A stretch of 15,237 nucleotides of DNA from Paracoccaceae bacterium. Its GTDB lineage: Bacteria > Pseudomonadota > Alphaproteobacteria > Rhodobacterales > Rhodobacteraceae. The stretch is taken from positions 1 to 15,237 of the forward strand of contig WTGT01000238.1 in assembly GCA_011523445.1 (NCBI GenBank). Reading direction: 5' to 3'. The notes under the pieces are model-generated. The model saw nothing but the letters and a program-made list of their open reading frames with translations. It had not been told where the DNA came from and did not search any database. Positions 14,511 to 15,237 of this stretch are shown piece after piece. The position numbers were made by a program, and so were the translations under genes. Every line of letters starts with the position of its first letter. The stretch's first letter is position 1.

Positions 14511-14612
14511 TTACCTCCTAGTGGTATTGTTCGAGTGGACCATATAGGCATCTCCATCTTCAAACTGTATGATTTGTATTGGTCCGTAGGTGAAAACTTT
14601 TGAAAAATGGTA
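14511..14612 (-). pseudogene. Possible relic of a HigB toxin C-terminus
   Basis: Between the lptB stop and the higA start, one minus-strand frame reads through to a TAA at 14513-14511. It contains QIIQFEDGDAYMV (14576-14538), much like the HigB end RICFxFEDGDAYDVEIVDYH. higB normally lies directly upstream of higA, which is where this is. No start codon or N-terminal part remains. The match is short, so chance cannot be excluded. Confidence 0.4.
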
Positions 14613-15237
14613 TTAGGTTCCCCGATATCCCTGATACTGGATTTGGTAGTCCAATTTGAAGTCTGTACCGAGATAATGTTCCCTGACAACCTGATTGGAA
14701 CTAACTTCATCAGGAGTACCATGAGTAATTATTTTCCCGTCCAGAAGGATATATACATGGTCAACCACTGCCAAGGTTGCCAGGATATTATGATCTATGA
14801 TCATGATTCCCACTCCGAATTCCACGAGAGTGCGAATATTCTTGGTTATTTCCTTTATGATGATCGGGTCAAGGCCAGCAAAGGGTTCATCCAGTAGGAT
14901 GTATCTAGGATTGCAGGCAAAACATCTGGCAAATTCAACCCTCCTTCTCTGTCCCCCTGACAAATTCGAGCCCTTGGATGTACGTATCTCCTCGATGGCA
15001 AACGTTGTCAGAAGGTTTTCCAGATATTGCCGGCACCTTGATTTGTCTTTGTATTTGACCTCAAGGGCTGCCATGATGTTTTGCTCAACCGTCAATCCCT
15101 GAAAAATCGAAGATTCCTGAGGTAACAATCCCAAACCTTGTTGCGCCCTAAGATAAAGGGGTAAATTTGAAACATCAATTCCATCTATGAGAACATTACC
15201 CCTGGTGGGGAATTTCAATCCGGATATGGTATTGAAC
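14613..15237 (-). CDS. lptB: LPS export ABC transporter ATPase LptB, 5' end cut by window edge
   Basis: An open frame runs in from the right edge for 207 codons and ends at 14613. The Walker A part lies outside the window. Visible motifs: the Q-loop LGLLPQESSIF followed by LTVEQNIMAALE, which is characteristic of LptB; the ABC signature NLSGGQRRRVEFAR; Walker B and D-loop YILLDEPFAGLDP; and the H-loop IMIIDHN. LptB drives LptFG to extract lipopolysaccharide from the inner membrane and push it along the LptC-A-D bridge, so the organism is Gram-negative and probably makes LPS. In proteobacteria rpoN often follows lptB; here the higB relic and higA do. The C-terminus appears complete. Confidence 0.94.
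   Translation of the reverse strand, partial: FNTISGLKFPTRGNVLIDGIDVSNLPLYLRAQQGLGLLPQESSIFQGLTVEQNIMAALEVKYKDKSRCRQYLENLLTTFAIEEIRTSKGSNLSGGQRRRVEFARCFACNPRYILLDEPFAGLDPIIIKEITKNIRTLVEFGVGIMIIDHNILATLAVVDHVYILLDGKIITHGTPDEVSSNQVVREHYLGTDFKLDYQIQYQGYRGT

Noticed and set aside
14492..14722. 76-codon minus-strand frame overlapping lptB as an intact HigB
   Set aside because: It is a different frame from the HigB-like string, overlaps the lptB coding end, and has no HigB motifs.
1..15237. CRISPR array, rRNA or tRNA genes
   Set aside because: No regular direct repeats with spacers and no cloverleaf or rRNA sequence recognised.

Overview
The window looks like chromosomal DNA of an alphaproteobacterium with moderate to low GC. 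The evidence is the lptB, hpf, ptsN neighbourhood at the right end (normally lptB-rpoN-hpf-ptsN), a GcrA-like regulator, and the style of the PheT, pyruvate kinase and GalU proteins. I cannot name a genus. Housekeeping genes flank a central accessory block.

Left flank (1-4406): the 5' part of pheT leaves the window on the minus strand. pyk (plus, TTG start) is divergent from it and convergent with galU (minus). A small P-loop nucleotide-kinase-like gene (plus) follows. Next comes a type II toxin-antitoxin pair of the MqsR/MqsA family (4592-5346) with a palindrome in its promoter. Both proteins are unusual: the toxin has Met where E. coli MqsR has catalytic Gln68, and the antitoxin has no cysteine at all, so the usual zinc site cannot form.

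Central block (5457-12983): two minus-strand genes, a GcrA-like HTH plus zinc-ribbon protein and a CHC2/Toprim primase-like protein, are divergent from a four-gene plus-strand operon. I read that operon as icmD/dotP, icmJ/dotN, an unrecognised 487-residue protein, then icmB/dotO, the VirB4-class ATPase. D-J-B is the gene order of the Legionella Dot/Icm type IVB (I-type) secretion system, here interrupted by the unknown gene, which is translationally coupled to icmJ. The 325-base divergent region holds a perfect DnaA box beside an AT-rich palindrome. No relaxase, coupling protein, integrase or attachment site is visible, so this may be a chromosomal secretion locus or part of a conjugative or integrative element.

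Right flank (13175-15237): ptsN, a short hpf, a truncated HigA-like antitoxin and the 3' part of lptB, all minus strand. rpoN, expected between lptB and hpf, is absent. In its place is the HigA gene, preceded by what looks like the decayed C-terminal end of a HigB toxin.
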